Assembly: GCA_007922305.1 (NCBI GenBank)
Contig: ML677373.1
Coordinates: 16,109,071-16,173,070, forward strand
Source: Dermatemys mawii
Lineage: Eukaryota; Chordata; Testudines; Dermatemydidae
DNA length: 64,000 nt
Reading direction: 5' to 3'
Part shown: piece after piece, positions 1 through 11,161 of the stretch
Numbering within the stretch: the first letter of the stretch is position 1
How the letters are laid out: every line of letters starts with the position of its first letter
The notes under the pieces: generated by a model
What the model was told of the DNA's origin: nothing
Database searches by the model: none
Seen by the model: the letters and a program-made list of their open reading frames with translations, nothing else
Position numbers and translations under genes: made by a program

Positions 1-409
1 ATGTGGCAGCCTTTGTTTCAAGGACACTCACCAACAAGAACATTGCCTTCCCATACAGTGACCAAACATCCTGAGGTGAATTGGAACAATGGCAGGAGAT
101 ACACCGAGGTGGCAGTGGGTACTAAGCTCTCAACCAGAGAAAACTGATTCTTGGTGGAAGATGAATCCCTAAATAGAAGTAAATGATTCCCTTTGGGTGG
201 AAAATACACTTGCTATTTTGAAATATGCTACTGAGTTTAAAATCTTGTTAATCTCTACTGTACAAGTCTCCAAAGCAAAGGAGGGCTGTCCACTTATAGA
301 TATCAAAGGTCTCCTCTGTATGCCCACCATAATCCCATTAAACAATGTTTTCATAGCTTTAGAGTTGTTTAATAAAAGGGTCTGGATGAAGTATCTGAGT
401 TCAATTACC
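1..409. other. Non-coding, no feature recognised
   Basis: AT-rich DNA with only short open frames on either strand. I recognise no repeat family, splice-bounded exon or RNA gene here. Confidence 0.5.
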
Positions 410-430
410 TTTTTTTTTTTTTTTTTTTTT
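410..430. repeat. Poly(T) tract, 21 nt
   Basis: An uninterrupted run of T. It could be the reverse complement of a retroposon poly(A) tail, but no SINE body is recognisable to its left, so it may be a simple homopolymer. Confidence 0.9.
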
Positions 431-1532
431 GTCATTTGGCAACAACTTCCCCAAGACTGATCTGTTGACCTTCAGGACAGGCTAACTACAAGGTACATCT
501 ATATCTGAAGGCTACTCATGAAGGTGGGGTTTGATGGGGATAAGATCTGCAGTGGGGAGAAGAGTTTGTGTTTTGTTGAGCATTTGGGTCTCCTGCTATG
601 GGGAAAGCATAGGAAGATAAGCTGTGATTTAAAAGTATTTGTTCTTGCAATTTACAGGGAGGCTTGACTGTGCTTCCTTTTTCATTGTTATATAAATTCA
701 AGTGGTTAACCAAGCCAAAATAAAGCTTCACACATGATTAGAAGAATTCTCTTTCCTTAGGAAATAATCCAAAATGGCCACACCTTGTTGTGAAAATAGG
801 TTAAAAAGTTTAAAGTAATAATAATAATAAAAAGCATAAATGCAGTAAGACACTTCAGAGTAAAACGTGGCCTACAAGGCACCCAGAAATATTGTACCCA
901 AACATTATTGTAGCAAAATTAAAGAAAAACTATAATTTTTTAGGACACAAAAGCAAGTTGCTCTATATAAAAAGCTAACTGGTTTAAGACATATTTTTGT
1001 GTTTGCATATCTAAAACCAGCTACAATTACTTTAAAAAAACAACCAAAAACATTGGTTTCATAAACTGATACAGACTTTGTGGATTGTGCTAAATACATG
1101 CTGCACTTCCCAGGCTACCCAAATGACTGACAGAAAAACATTATAATGAAAGGTCAGAAGAGTAATTCTCTAATAAGGTGGCAGAGACACTGTGTACGGT
1201 GGTTAAGTGGGTTGGCTAGCTAACATGTGCCATCAGAACTGCTAATAAGTTACACATACAGTACCTGAAAACTTAATCACTTCAGAGCTAAACAATAAAC
1301 CAGCCGGATCACTCATCCAGTAGACAGGCTTTATCCTGTACATTTTGTATGAATGGATTTTCTAACAGAAAACTGCTGCCCACTCAGAACCTAATGCTGG
1401 GAAGCTCTGAGAGTCTCCACTGAGGTGTCCAGCATCTTCAGACTTTGACTGAAGTCAGTCTCCTTAGAGGTGCTCTGCACTCCTAGAATCAGTCCGCTAA
1501 TGTAGGTGTGAAGGCTTCAATTCAACAGTCCA
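431..1532. other. Non-coding AT-rich stretch
   Basis: No coherent coding frame and no repeat that I can name. A short A/T-simple patch (ATA repeats) lies near position 820. Confidence 0.5.
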
Positions 1533-1662
1533 TCTCTATTCAACAAAGCACTTAAGCATGTGCTTAAATCCCATTGAAATCGATGTGCTTAAAATTAAGT
1601 ACTTAAGTTCATCCCTATCTAGAAAATCATCTAAGCAGGAGCTTAAATGCTTTGCTTCTCCG
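1533..1662. repeat. Old palindromic dispersed repeat (TTAAGCAC type)
   Basis: The core contains repeated and inverted copies of TTAAGCA and TGCTTAA around a CCCATTGAAAT centre, so the two halves are diverged inverted repeats. The same motif set recurs at about 4410-4548 and 30011-30126. Old sequences of this type are scattered through bird, crocodile and turtle genomes; I do not assign a Repbase name. Confidence 0.55.
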
Positions 1663-2494
1663 TGAGGTGGTAATATACATTCAAACCTGACTGACATTTA
1701 TCCTTCAATTTCCTCACATATAAAATTAAGAATAAAGGCTGATAGAGTATATTTTAACCAGCTTACTGTGTTGTGTGATGGGGCCAGACACACATGCTTA
1801 TTTTTAACATGTCACCTGATGATAGCAGGTTAACCTAGAGAGAAAAGTGAGTGATACTCTAAATAATTGGGGTTAGCTTAAAAAAAAACCCCAAAAAACC
1901 CTAAAGGCTGACACATTTCACTGTCTGCTTATATTATAAACAATGGAAATTTCAACTTTAGTGTACCATTGTGTCTTAATGGAATGACAGTCTTCTTCCA
2001 ATCAGATTGAGTCCAGTGCTACAGAAAATAAAATATTCATTAGATATGTTATTAGAAAAATAAATCACACTTTATTGAGGCACTTTGTTTTCTGTACTCT
2101 CTAAAGGTGCTTGTATTACTGCATCATGCTGGAAGATGCAATGTCAAGCAGGCTGTTTAGAGTTTTTTGTATAGATTTTGTCCCCCTCTAATTACCCCTA
2201 TGAGTTGCACAGTGAAAGGGAAAGCACCCACAAATGATCCCGTGTAACACATTGTTTAGATTTACATTGTGAAGTACAGAGAGCCTTGAGGCTTGGACTG
2301 TATCCCTATTCTCCAGCTAGGATATGAGCCAGATTCTGAGTCCTGAAGGCATGGGGGAATTGCTCAATGGGGGAAGTAAACTGACAAACTTCTTGGTGTC
2401 AGAGCTTACTTCCTTGCTCTCCACTGTCTCCAGGGTGCTGAGTGGCACATTGGCACTACAGATGACTTCAACTCGGAATGTCTATTTAATGAGA
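1663..2494. other. Non-coding, nothing recognised
   Basis: Mixed AT-rich sequence with short open frames only. The 61-codon plus frame at about 2324-2509 lacks splice borders or recognisable domains and is probably chance. Confidence 0.45.
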
Positions 2495-2670
2495 ATTTTA
2501 ACCGTTTGAACAAATATTTTTTAAATTCCCACAAATTTTGGGAACTTTTGTCAAAAATTTCTTTCAAAACTTCGTTTTGGAAAAAAATGAAATTTTATTT
2601 CATTTTTTTATTTTATAAATATTTTGTTTTTCATTTTTATAGTAATTCTATTATTTTTACATTTCATAAA
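2495..2670. repeat. AT-rich dispersed repeat with hairpin
   Basis: A run rich in AAATTTC, TTTTGGAAA and TTTCATTTT blocks, including a perfect hairpin at 2581-2609 (13-bp arms, TTT loop). Similar GAAAATTTTC and TTTCATTT blocks recur at 3105-3195 and 6745-6845, suggesting a dispersed AT-rich element. The family name is not known to me. Confidence 0.45.
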
Positions 2671-2819
2671 TTGTCAGAAGTTGTGCATAATGTGGTGTAT
2701 CATGTCCTGTCACAATGACATGGTCATATTATAACATATCAGTCAAAATATTATATTAATTTTTTATGTTTATACTTTAAACATCATTAAGGGGAGCAGT
2801 TACTTAATACCGATTGAAC

Positions 2820-2911
2820 ATCTTATTTTCTAGATCTAGATCAAAGTGTCTCCTGTTTGTGTTGTAATGAAACAATTCGACACCTTGACACTTTGATCTA
2901 GAAAATAAGAT
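2820..2911. repeat. Inverted repeat, 25-bp arms
   Basis: The right arm (2887-2911) is an exact reverse complement of the left arm (2820-2850), except that the left arm carries a 6-bp tandem duplication of TCTAGA. The loop is about 36 nt. There is no obvious target duplication outside the arms. It may be a small foldback element or a templated palindrome. Confidence 0.85.
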
Positions 2912-2984
2912 AAGCCCTGAATGTATGAATTACAGGAGCAGCTGTTTTCAAAGCCAGGAAAAATGATTCCAGACATTTACAAGG

Positions 2985-3078
2985 ATATTAGTTGGGAATT
3001 TGTCCTGCTTTGAGCAGAGGGTTGGACTAGATGACCTCCTGAGGTCCCTTTCAACCCTGATATTCTAAGATTCTATTA
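2985..3078 (+). mobile_element. CR1 / Cry I SINE 3' tail fragment
   Basis: Reads TTTGAGCAGAGGGTTGGACT, then GATGACCTCCTGAGG and a tail ending in ATTCTAAGATTCT. This is the 3' region shared by CR1 LINEs and turtle Cry I SINEs, which end in degenerate ATTCTATGA repeats. The 5' part (tRNA head or RT) is missing, so the parent cannot be decided. Confidence 0.8.
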
Positions 3079-3104
3079 TATTGGAAATAATTGGTCATCT
3101 AATT

Positions 3105-3195
3105 AGCACATCTTACAAATAATTTCACACAAAAAAGGTTACACTGAAATGGCATTTTGAAATGAAAAATAGTTTCAGTGAAAATTTTCTGACTG
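3105..3195. repeat. AT-rich repeat fragment
   Basis: Contains TTTTGAAATGAAAA and GAAAATTTTCTGACTGGC, resembling the blocks at 2495-2670. It may be the other end of the same dispersed element, with the hairpin and CR1 tail inserted between. Confidence 0.35.
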
Positions 3196-3199
3196 GCAT

Positions 3200-4409
3200 T
3201 AGTTGGAATAATGAGTGCATATATGACCCACTTGCTCCCCAATCACCTGAGCTGGTGAGGAAGTAGCCCAAAAAGAGCGACAGGAAAAAGCTCTGAATGT
3301 TAATCTTATGCTAAATGTCAGTGCTCAATGTTTCCCTGCCTGTTGTTAATTGTATAGGCTTGAGTCTTTAAACCTATATGGGAGCTAAATCAATTTCAGG
3401 TCTGTTGTTCAGTGGCCAAATGCATCATGAGTCTCTGACACAACCTGTTCTACTAAAAATAATATTACAAACCAACCACTAAGTTATACCTTCATCTATC
3501 TTCAAGGCAGTTTGCATTCATCAGAATAATTCTTACTTTTCAATACATCAAGGGAACAAATTTGCTCAAAATTAGTTTAATTGCAAGTACTTTTAAAAAG
3601 ATAATCCATTAAAATGGTTACAGTTGGTTGTGTGTGATCTCCCACATAATATAAGGGAAAAAAATTACTTTATTTATGTGTTTGCTGACTTCTCCCTTTC
3701 TTCTTTACCTCTGAGAATCTGTAATGCAACAGAAAGAGATTGTTTTCTTTTAGAGGTGTTTAAAATAATTGTCATTGCTTCCCTGGGATTTTTAAAGCAC
3801 ACGTTGTCCTTGAATTCACTGACCTCAGCTGCTAATGATAAAGAAAATTATTTTCTTTAGTATTTTGGATTATAATGGGCAATGTTTTAATTATGTGAAT
3901 TATTGCAGACAAGCTGAGTTCACATGATGAATGTAAACATTGCCTTTCAATATAAAATTGCATCACAAAGCAGAGAGAAACATATAACTGGACTTAAGAA
4001 TGTATATATTTAATTAATGACCTACCCTATGATGGAATTACAGCAGTCAGCTAATTACTCCCAAATAAAAGTGTTCTTAAGTGTATACTGAGTCAGCAGC
4101 ATTACACTGCATTCTTCAGGATTCACTTTCCAAGTGCAAGACTAGATAGATGTACTAATTTGGGCTAAAACAGAGAGAGAATTCCAGTGTGCTATACTTT
4201 CTTAGAGCACAGATGCCCCTTAAAACCTGCCCAAGCAACTAATAGGCTTGTATGTTGTTGTAAGCCAGAATTTACCCATTTCACATTTGTCTAATCAAGA
4301 GTACACTTAGCAACAGTAAAAGCTGCTTTTGCTGCCATTGGCACTAACCACCATCAGTTATTAAATATTGCTGATGCCTTATTAGGCACCTTGTAGATTT
4401 ATAGTTTTA
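3200..4409. other. Non-coding, nothing recognised
   Basis: AT-rich sequence with no named repeat. The 78-codon plus frame at 3624-3860 has no splice-like borders or protein similarity that I recognise. Confidence 0.45.
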
Positions 4410-4548
4410 GATCCTGTTTCAAGAAATAATCCTTAAAGAAGAAAGCACTTAAGCATATGCTAAAGCTTTTAACCAGATGCTTAAGTGCTTTCCTCAATAG
4501 GGATGGATGTGAGCACATGCTTAACTGTTTTTCTGAATCAGGACTTTG
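4410..4548. repeat. Old palindromic dispersed repeat
   Basis: Second copy of the TTAAGCA/TGCTTAA family, with GAAAGCACTTAAGCATATGC near the left, an inverted GCTTAAGTGCTTTC in the middle and CTGAATCAGGACTTTG at the right edge. Heavily diverged from the copy at 1533-1662. Confidence 0.55.
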
Positions 4549-4758
4549 ATTACTAAATAATGATATCCCACTGGGTTTGAACCCTGGCAACCCTGCCAGG
4601 TATGAATGTTACTAGGTATATTACAAAGGCACAAAGACCTCATTTAGATACTGGAGCTAGTAAAAAAGTAGGGGATTTCATCAAAAAGTCATAACATTTT
4701 AACTAGCTCTATTAGCTATACAGTACAGTAAACAAAGGTGATGAATTCCCTCCCTCCC

Positions 4759-4816
4759 CCATTGAAATCAGTGGGTGTTTTGGCATCAACTTCAAAGGAG
4801 CCAGAATTTCACCCTC
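4759..4816. repeat. Short old repeat, CATTGAAATCAGTGGG type
   Basis: Contains CATTGAAATCAGTGGGTGTT and CAACTTCAAAGGAGCCAGAA, two diverged inverted halves, ending in AATTTCACCCT. Sequences of this form are common remnants in sauropsid genomes. Family not named. Confidence 0.5.
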
Positions 4817-5914
4817 AGTGGTTATATAATATATAAAATGGTAATGAAAAGTTATGAAAATGTAACTGATAGAAAATCTCTGGGAATTTTAAACTTGCTT
4901 AAACAAATACAGCCACGTGAAGAGGGAGTTTTCCAAAGGCTATAATCATCCAAGAGTACTCTGGTAGCTTTCAGTGGCTTTAATTTTTGAGATCATTCAT
5001 TTTAATGTATGACCATATATCCATTTTCACCTGAGTTCGGCTGCAGCCGTGTTAAAAGAGAAACAGCTACCTCTATAATTGTCATCTTTTAAGAAATATG
5101 CTTCTGGCATCAGGAGTTTGTGTGCTTATATTTGTGTATATGTAACATATCGGTGACTGTATATATTGACGTCAACAGAGCTATGCCCGTTTACATCTGT
5201 GAGAATCTAGCACTGTATTCAGAGCTATCAGATTTGGACACCCTATGAACTTCCTGTTTCAGGTTTCTCTGCCCTGCAGCACTGCTGTTTTTCTCTTTGG
5301 TCACGGATTGTAGCACTATGGTTACAGTGCCTAGAATTTAATTTCTGAAGTGCTGTGCACCATGGTGGTGTGGATGGGAATTGAAGGGTATTACTCTGCC
5401 AGCAGGCTGAACACAACAAAGCAGAGAAGGGCTGTGTGTGTGCTGGGGAAGCTACCTTGGCAAGGAAGCTGTGCAAAGCATGGATGAAGGTTAGAGAGGA
5501 AGGGAAGAATGGCAGCTCAGGAATGAAGAGACTCACAAGATGGTATTTCAAAAAGGATCCTATAATCTTTTTCAGTGCCGTAAGCCAAGCAGCATCTGTA
5601 TGATCTAAAGGTCCTATGGGTGTGCAGAATATTTCATGTCACAGTATATTGTCATCAGGACATAATGCAACTGAGCATTGGTGCGTGGGCATGCTGGGGA
5701 ACGTTAAAGACACGGTGAAATCTTTGACCAGAAATCTTCCATGGGTTCCATTTCCATAGTGTCAGGCTAGGGCCTAATGCCATGCATTTATATGACACAG
5801 ATACACGTTATCCATTTGTAATAATGAAAAGACATTGCAATAGGTGTGTAAATATTTTATATATTTATTGTTTATATTTTTCGTTAAAATCTTAGAGGTA
5901 GGTACCATGTCTTT
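4817..5914. other. Non-coding, nothing recognised
   Basis: The 102-codon minus frame at 5243-5551 is the longest here. It shows no domain, no splice context and low-complexity composition, and I take it as chance. Confidence 0.45.
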
Positions 5915-6665
5915 ATGTAATAATAATAGTGAGCCCAAGTTCTTCCTTCGCACTTTCTGCTCACAGATCTCAAAGCACTTTACAAAGGATGCAAGCATTG
6001 GTGTTCGAGTCATGCCAAAATACATTTCTGCCCCCCTTTTTTAATAAGACAAAACATCATTCCTGGGTTCTGCTGATCTTGCTGGCTGGACAGCATCCTC
6101 CAAGCCAGCCTGTGGTGGTGCCAGGCTCGGGTGGAGGTGCTTTACAGCAGGCCAGCACAGGAGGAATGGGGGACCAGACAAGGTAGCACAGAGGCTGGAG
6201 CCACCATAGCCGGGTGGTGTTGAGGGCAGAGAGTGTGGTTGACCCAAACAGCAGAGCTCCCCCATTTGGAGCAGGAGTCAAATACAAGTAGTAGGGAGGC
6301 AGGGATAGGCTGGATTCTGCAGGCAGCCACATTCTGAATCCTTGGCCTTCCCCAGCTCCATCGCTGCTCCTGTCTTCCTTCCACCTCCTCCTATTCCACC
6401 CCTAGTCCCTTCTGCTCCCTCCCATGGCTTCCCACTGCCTGTGTTCCAGTACTCCCTTTTTTAGGACTCCGGCACTGGTATGTATTGGTTCCTCCCCCGC
6501 GTTTTTACTTGTGAATAAACGGTCACACAGGAAAGAGAAGTGACTTTGCCAAGCTCCCACAACAGGTCAATCAGTGATAGGAATTAATAAAGGAAGAAAA
6601 CAGGAACAAAACCCAGGTATCCAGGAAGAGTCCCACCTTCACACTCCATCCACTAAGACATGTTT
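5915..6665 (-). mobile_element. MIR/CORE-like SINE split by GC-rich insertion
   Basis: The left piece (about 5925-6005) contains CAGATCTCAAAGCACTTTAC. The right piece (about 6510-6665) contains GAAGTGACTTTGCCAAG and AAACCCAGGTATCCAGGA. In order these are the reverse complement of an old tRNA-derived MIR/CORE-like SINE. Between them lies about 500 bp of GC-richer DNA (6006-6509) absent from the family, so it is probably a later insertion. The insert's exact ends and class are unclear. Overlapping open frames inside it (6041-6384 minus) are not convincing genes. Confidence 0.55.
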
Positions 6666-7094
6666 GTACAGAACCTAGCAAAAAGGAGTCTTGGTTGTGA
6701 CTGAGTGCTCTACCTGCTACTTCATTATATATATTAGAGGTGGCAGAAGTTTTCTCAATTTTTTATTTTTGCCAATGAAAATTTTCATTTAATATTTTTT
6801 TAAAAAACATTTTGATGATTTTTTTGTAAAATCTTATTCCTGTGTTTTGATAATAATTAGCTCATTGTCTTATTTCCAGGCATTCTAATCTGTAGTGAGC
6901 TAGTGCTTTCTTTGGATTTACTGCGCTGCTGTGGCACAAAATGGAAACATCATACTTGTTGACCTATTAAAATATAGCTTCAGTGTTAAAATTTGATGGT
7001 AAAATATTGGAAAATACGTAAGTGACTTCGGGGCTGAAGATCGATTTTTTCCCCGAGAAATTAGGTCATTTAGGCACTTCTTAATGGTTCCTGA
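6666..7094. other. Non-coding with AT-rich repeat patch
   Basis: Positions 6745-6845 carry AATGAAAATTTTCATTT and T-rich blocks like the element at 2495-2670. Nothing else is recognised. Confidence 0.4.
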
Positions 7095-7391
7095 GGCCTT
7101 GTCTACACTACCGGGGTAAGTCGATCTAAGTTACGCTATTCCAACCATGTGAATAACATAGCTGGAGTCTACATAGCTTAGGTCAACTTACTGCAGTATC
7201 TACACTGTGCTGCATAGACAGGAGATGCTCTCCTGTTGACTTACCTCAGTCCTCTTGTTCCGGTGAGGTACCAGAGTTGACCGGAGAGCACTCTGCAGTC
7301 AATTAAGTGGGTCTACACAAGACCCACTAAATCAACCCCCATTGCATCAATTGCAGCAGCGTCAATCTTCGATAAGTGTAGATATGACCTG
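7095..7391 (+). mobile_element. Long-TIR MITE (GTCTACAC family), complete
   Basis: Starts GCCTTGTCTACACTACCGGG and ends with AAGTGTAGATATGACC, so the termini are inverted repeats. The interior contains further inverted blocks (GTCGATCTAAGTTACG, ACATAGCTGGAGTC, AGTTGACCGGAGAGCACTC). I recognise this as a very abundant non-autonomous DNA element of turtle genomes. Other copies here are at 13584-14193 (minus), 40888-41205 (plus) and 52252-52457 (minus). Superfamily not assigned. Confidence 0.8.
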
Positions 7392-7470
7392 AGTCACTTA
7401 GATGCTTTTGAAATGGGACTTATGCTCATAAGTCACTAGGGCAATTCTGAAAATTCACCCTTAGTCTTTA

Positions 7471-7568
7471 GCAGGGATTTTCAAAAAAGCCTAAGGTGCC
7501 CAATTCCCATTCAGTTCCAATGGAACATGGGCATCTAACTCTGTTAGACTCCTTTACAAGACCCAGCC
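7471..7568. repeat. Old palindromic repeat, GATTTTCAAA type
   Basis: GGGATTTTCAAAAAAGCCTA at the left and an inverted, diverged half ending in ACTCCTTTACAAGACCCAGCC form a weak palindrome around CAATTCCCATTCAG. Related fragments occur near 7390-7460, 25920-26045, 33361-33475 and 37400-37490. Confidence 0.5.
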
Positions 7569-8574
7569 TTTATCTTTCAGTTATTAAGGACACAGGCTTT
7601 AATATATTGTGGCACTTTAACATTTTTAAAGGAATCAATATGTTACTCTAAGTCTAGGTTAGAAAACATTTCATCCTCTTATGCATGCAGACAGCTGTAA
7701 AACATATTTTGAGTATTTGAAGAATGTGTGAGATTTACCACTTAAGAGCAATAAAATAGTATAAGTCTTTGTCTGTCTTTTGATGTATCTGTGGTTCATT
7801 ACAGTAGAGTAAAGTGACACCTATTAGTTCTACATTATTCTGTGGTAACACAGGAGTTAATGCTTTTTGAAGATCCTTATTTTCTGTGGAAATAATAGCT
7901 TCTGTTTGCTAGCCAACTTGGCACAGCTTTTAAAATCACATTCTCTTATCACTAAACCTCACCAACTTGCAGGAAGTAATGATGTTAGGTGAATGTTATA
8001 AACGTTGAGTGAATTTTTAAAGAGACAGATCTCTTTCTCCTTCCCTTAGCAGATTGGTGAGGTGGTTTGATGTACAATGAAATGCTGATTTCTCACAAGT
8101 CAACTGCTAAAGAATGTCTTTGTTTCCAGGTTTTCTTTTTTTCTCATTGTAAATAATCCCTAGAAAACCTCTGACATTGGGGACATTTTTAAGTTCTCCC
8201 TGACCAGTAACTGTGGCCATTTTCTCTCAGTATAATCAGACTTTCTGGAGTTCTCCCCCACAAATATTTATCTAGTACCTGAAGGGTTGAAAACATGGCA
8301 CTATGGTGCAAAACAATTGAAAGCCCTTTTTTCTGTGTCATGGGGATCATGCTGTGTCTTTGGGATCCCTAATGTAGAATTCTGTGTCCTTAGAGAGTTT
8401 CATTGTCCTATGGCAGAATTGAAAGTTCTTCAGCAAGCTCTTCAGATCAAGCAATCTGTTCTGTGTGGCAGCAGGCACACCTCTAGGTGCAGGACAAATA
8501 ATAAATACTAAAGTACTGTAGTGATTTGGACTACTGCTGTATACTACTGTAAAACTCTCTTGTGAGAACGATGG
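7569..8574. other. Non-coding, nothing recognised
   Basis: AT-rich. The 90-codon minus frame at 8347-8619 overlaps the SINE below and is not a gene. Confidence 0.45.
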
Positions 8575-8800
8575 CCCAGCGGTTATGGTGCTAGCTTGGA
8601 CTGGGAGACCCAGATTCAATTTTTTGCTCTGTCATAGGCTTCTGTTGTGGTCTTGGGTTGGAGGGAATCCCTCTGTACCTCAGTTCCCCCATCCATAAAA
8701 TGGGGACAATAGCACATCTCCATCAAACAAGGGTACCATATGGATAAATGCATTAAAGATTGTGTAGTGCTGCTATGTTATGGTAAGTACTATAAATGGA
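8575..8800 (+). mobile_element. MIR/CORE-like SINE
   Basis: The tRNA-like head includes CCAGCGGTTATGGTGCTAGC and a B-box-like AGATTCAATTTTT. The body has TGTACCTCAGTTCCCCCATC followed by ATAAAATGGGGACAATAGC, and the tail carries CATTAAAGATTGTGTAGTGC. This is the order expected of a MIR-type tRNA-derived SINE. It is nearly full length but diverged. Confidence 0.8.
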
Positions 8801-9785
8801 TATAAGGTTATTTCTTTGTTGGTAGACGTCCCTTTAAAGTCATTACCAAAGGATCCAGTAGTTTTCTGATCGGCTGTGAGACGTGGCTTAATCTGCAGCA
8901 AGGGAGAACAACTGAGGAAATTCAAACCCACTTGAACTTCAGACTTTGAAATTCATTCCTGGAAACAAAAGGACAGACAATTCCGGTGGTGTGTGAATTC
9001 ACATTTTTTCTATTAATATATGATTGTTAAATAAATCATAATAATAGTGCCTCAAGGTCTCAACCAGCAGTCTCATTGTGCTAGCTAGAAAGTAAAAGAC
9101 AGACCATTCCCCAAAGCGTGAACAATCAAAAAGACAAGACATAACATGAAGATGAGACTGGGTGGCATGTTTGTGAGGTGCTTAAAGTATAGTTATGGGT
9201 AACATATGAGTCCCATTGATAGAACTTTTTACATGGTCTATGTCAGATTTTAGTTGGGGGGGCCCACGAGAGAGGGCTGAATTTCACCTTAAAGGATGTC
9301 TCAATGGAGAATCAAAATACAGATGAGCATGTTTTGTTTGGGCAAAAAGCTCTCATGGAGCTCCCAGAAAAATACTTCTTAATGTGGTGAGCCAGTGATC
9401 CAGGCCACAGTAAAGAAATATCTAAACCGATTCTGAAAGTTTCTCAAAGGTAAATAATGTGTTAATTGAAAACTCTCTAGCCCATTGCACTAGGTTGTTA
9501 AAGAAAACTGACTGACCTATAGCTTTCTGGCCTTTTCCTTTCTCTTTCAAGCTAGTCCTACCAAATGCTGGACCTCCTTGCTTTCTGTCCCTTTGCTTCC
9601 TTTCTCTTTGGGAGAAATTAATTCCCCTGGGCCTGAGACGAGGAATGTGAAGGAAAAGAAGTGCAGCACATTAAAAGGACAGGGCAAAGGGATTTTAAAT
9701 GTTTTACGAAATCATTCTCCCTCACCGTCAGAGTGAAGGAAACAAAAAGGTGAGTATGGGAGGGATAAGAGTGTAATGTCAAAAC
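8801..9785. other. Non-coding, nothing recognised
   Basis: Contains a plus-strand AAG|GTGAGT splice-donor-like match at about 9748-9756 but no convincing exon before it. No repeats that I can name. Confidence 0.4.
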
Positions 9786-9960
9786 TATATCTTGTCTACA
9801 CTAGGGTTTCAATGTGTGTTAATACATGTTCACTAATATGTATTTATAAACACCTGTTCTCCTAGTGTGACTTTTGGGGACACTTTATTTCAGCTTGTTT
9901 TGGTTAAGCTTAAACTTCTCCCTGTTGAATTTAAGCTAAATTGAAATAAACCTGGTATCA
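9786..9960 (+). mobile_element. MITE-like fragment (CTTGTCTACACTAGGG)
   Basis: Begins CTTGTCTACACTAGGG, the terminal sequence shared by several sauropsid MITEs, followed by sequence unlike the 7095 family, including self-complementary TTTAAGCTAAATTG and AAGCTTAAACTT stretches. No matching right terminus was located. Confidence 0.4.
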
Positions 9961-10230
9961 CTGTTTAGCTCCTATGAAGCTCCATGAATCTGCTGATTTG
10001 CCTTCTCTTCCTTTCCCCTCTTCCCACATACACACATGGGTAGGGAATGGACTGTAACTTACAGGAGATGGAGCATTAAATTACTTAAGAAGGTCATTTA
10101 CTCAAGTGTGACAATATCATATTTTCTCAATACCCAGCATTCAGAGACAGAGCTATTTCGGTAGCAGGTGAAGCGTTTATCTTAGTTGATTATTTGGGAA
10201 GAAGGGAAATTTATCTACAAGAGTTATCAT

Positions 10231-10253
10231 CACACACACACACACACACACAC
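10231..10253. repeat. (CA)n microsatellite
   Basis: About 11 uninterrupted CA dinucleotides. Confidence 0.95.
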
Positions 10254-10844
10254 CCTGCCCTCACAGAATGGGAGGAGGGTTTTGATTTCATTTAAAACCC
10301 CAGATTTTCTGCTAAATTTTATTTTCCTTTTCAGTTGTTTGCAGCTTAATGGTGATTTGATGGGGTAAGGTAAATAAGAAGTAGCTGGGTGCTGTAGATC
10401 TCAGTCACATGAAGCCCCTTTTTATTTTCACTTAAAGGCTACTTGAAGCTACTGAGTGGCTACTTAGGCCTTCATGGGGGTGGAAATGGCTCCCTGAGAA
10501 TGACCTTTGACCAAAGAGATGGTGTACAGAACTGCACTGACCCCACTCCAGACCCCAGGCTAGGGGATATGTTTGGGATGAGCCAGGAAGCAAATGTGTC
10601 TGGAATGCACTGTGCTCTGGCTATTCTGCACTTCCCAGGACCAACAGAGGGCCATTGGAAACAAAGCATAAACTAAAGACCCCTAAGGGGGAGCGAGACA
10701 AACTAAACATGCCTAAAATATAAGGAGTGCAAAAGTGACTGCTCCCTTCGTTACTAGTAGAGTTGGTTGGAAAATGGATTTTCTGTCTCACAAAAAATGT
10801 TGAGATTTTGATTTTTTTCTCCACAATTGGGACAGAAAGCCAAA
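10254..10844. other. Non-coding, nothing recognised
   Basis: Overlapping open frames of 60-77 codons on both strands at 10440-10680 reflect moderate GC content and have no recognisable protein features. Confidence 0.45.
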
Positions 10845-10978
10845 GAAAGGGGATGGATCACTTGATGATTACCTGTTCTGTTCATTCCCTGTAAAGTACC
10901 TGGCATTGGCCACTGTTGGAAGACAAGATACTGGGCTAGATGGACTCACTATACGTTCTTATATTCTTACGTTATGTT
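10845..10978 (+). mobile_element. CR1/L3-type LINE 3' end
   Basis: Reads GGATGGATCACTTGATGATT, CCTGTTCTGTTCATTCCC, GGCATTGGCCACTGTTGGAA and GATACTGGGCTAGATGGACT, then ends in repeats of TTCTTAT. This is the 3' UTR of a CR1-like LINE subfamily. Only the last 130 bp or so are present, typical of 5' truncation. Reverse-strand copies of the same tail lie at 18714-18880. Confidence 0.85.
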
Positions 10979-11161
10979 AATGACTATATGGGAGATGTTC
11001 AGTGCCTCTGAAAAATGGGGATCTCTCCTTAATACCTGCAGTGACATTTTAATCACCTGACCAAAGCACCACCTCTATGCCAGTGCCCTTGTCACTACTG
11101 GTTTAGGTTAGGTTCATTTCATTTGAGTCTGGTTTTGGTTTTCTTTTCACCCCATTTTAGC

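Noticed and set aside
9700..9756. Plus-strand AAG|GTGAGT donor as the end of an exon
   Set aside because: Good donor consensus, but there is no acceptor or convincing coding frame before it.
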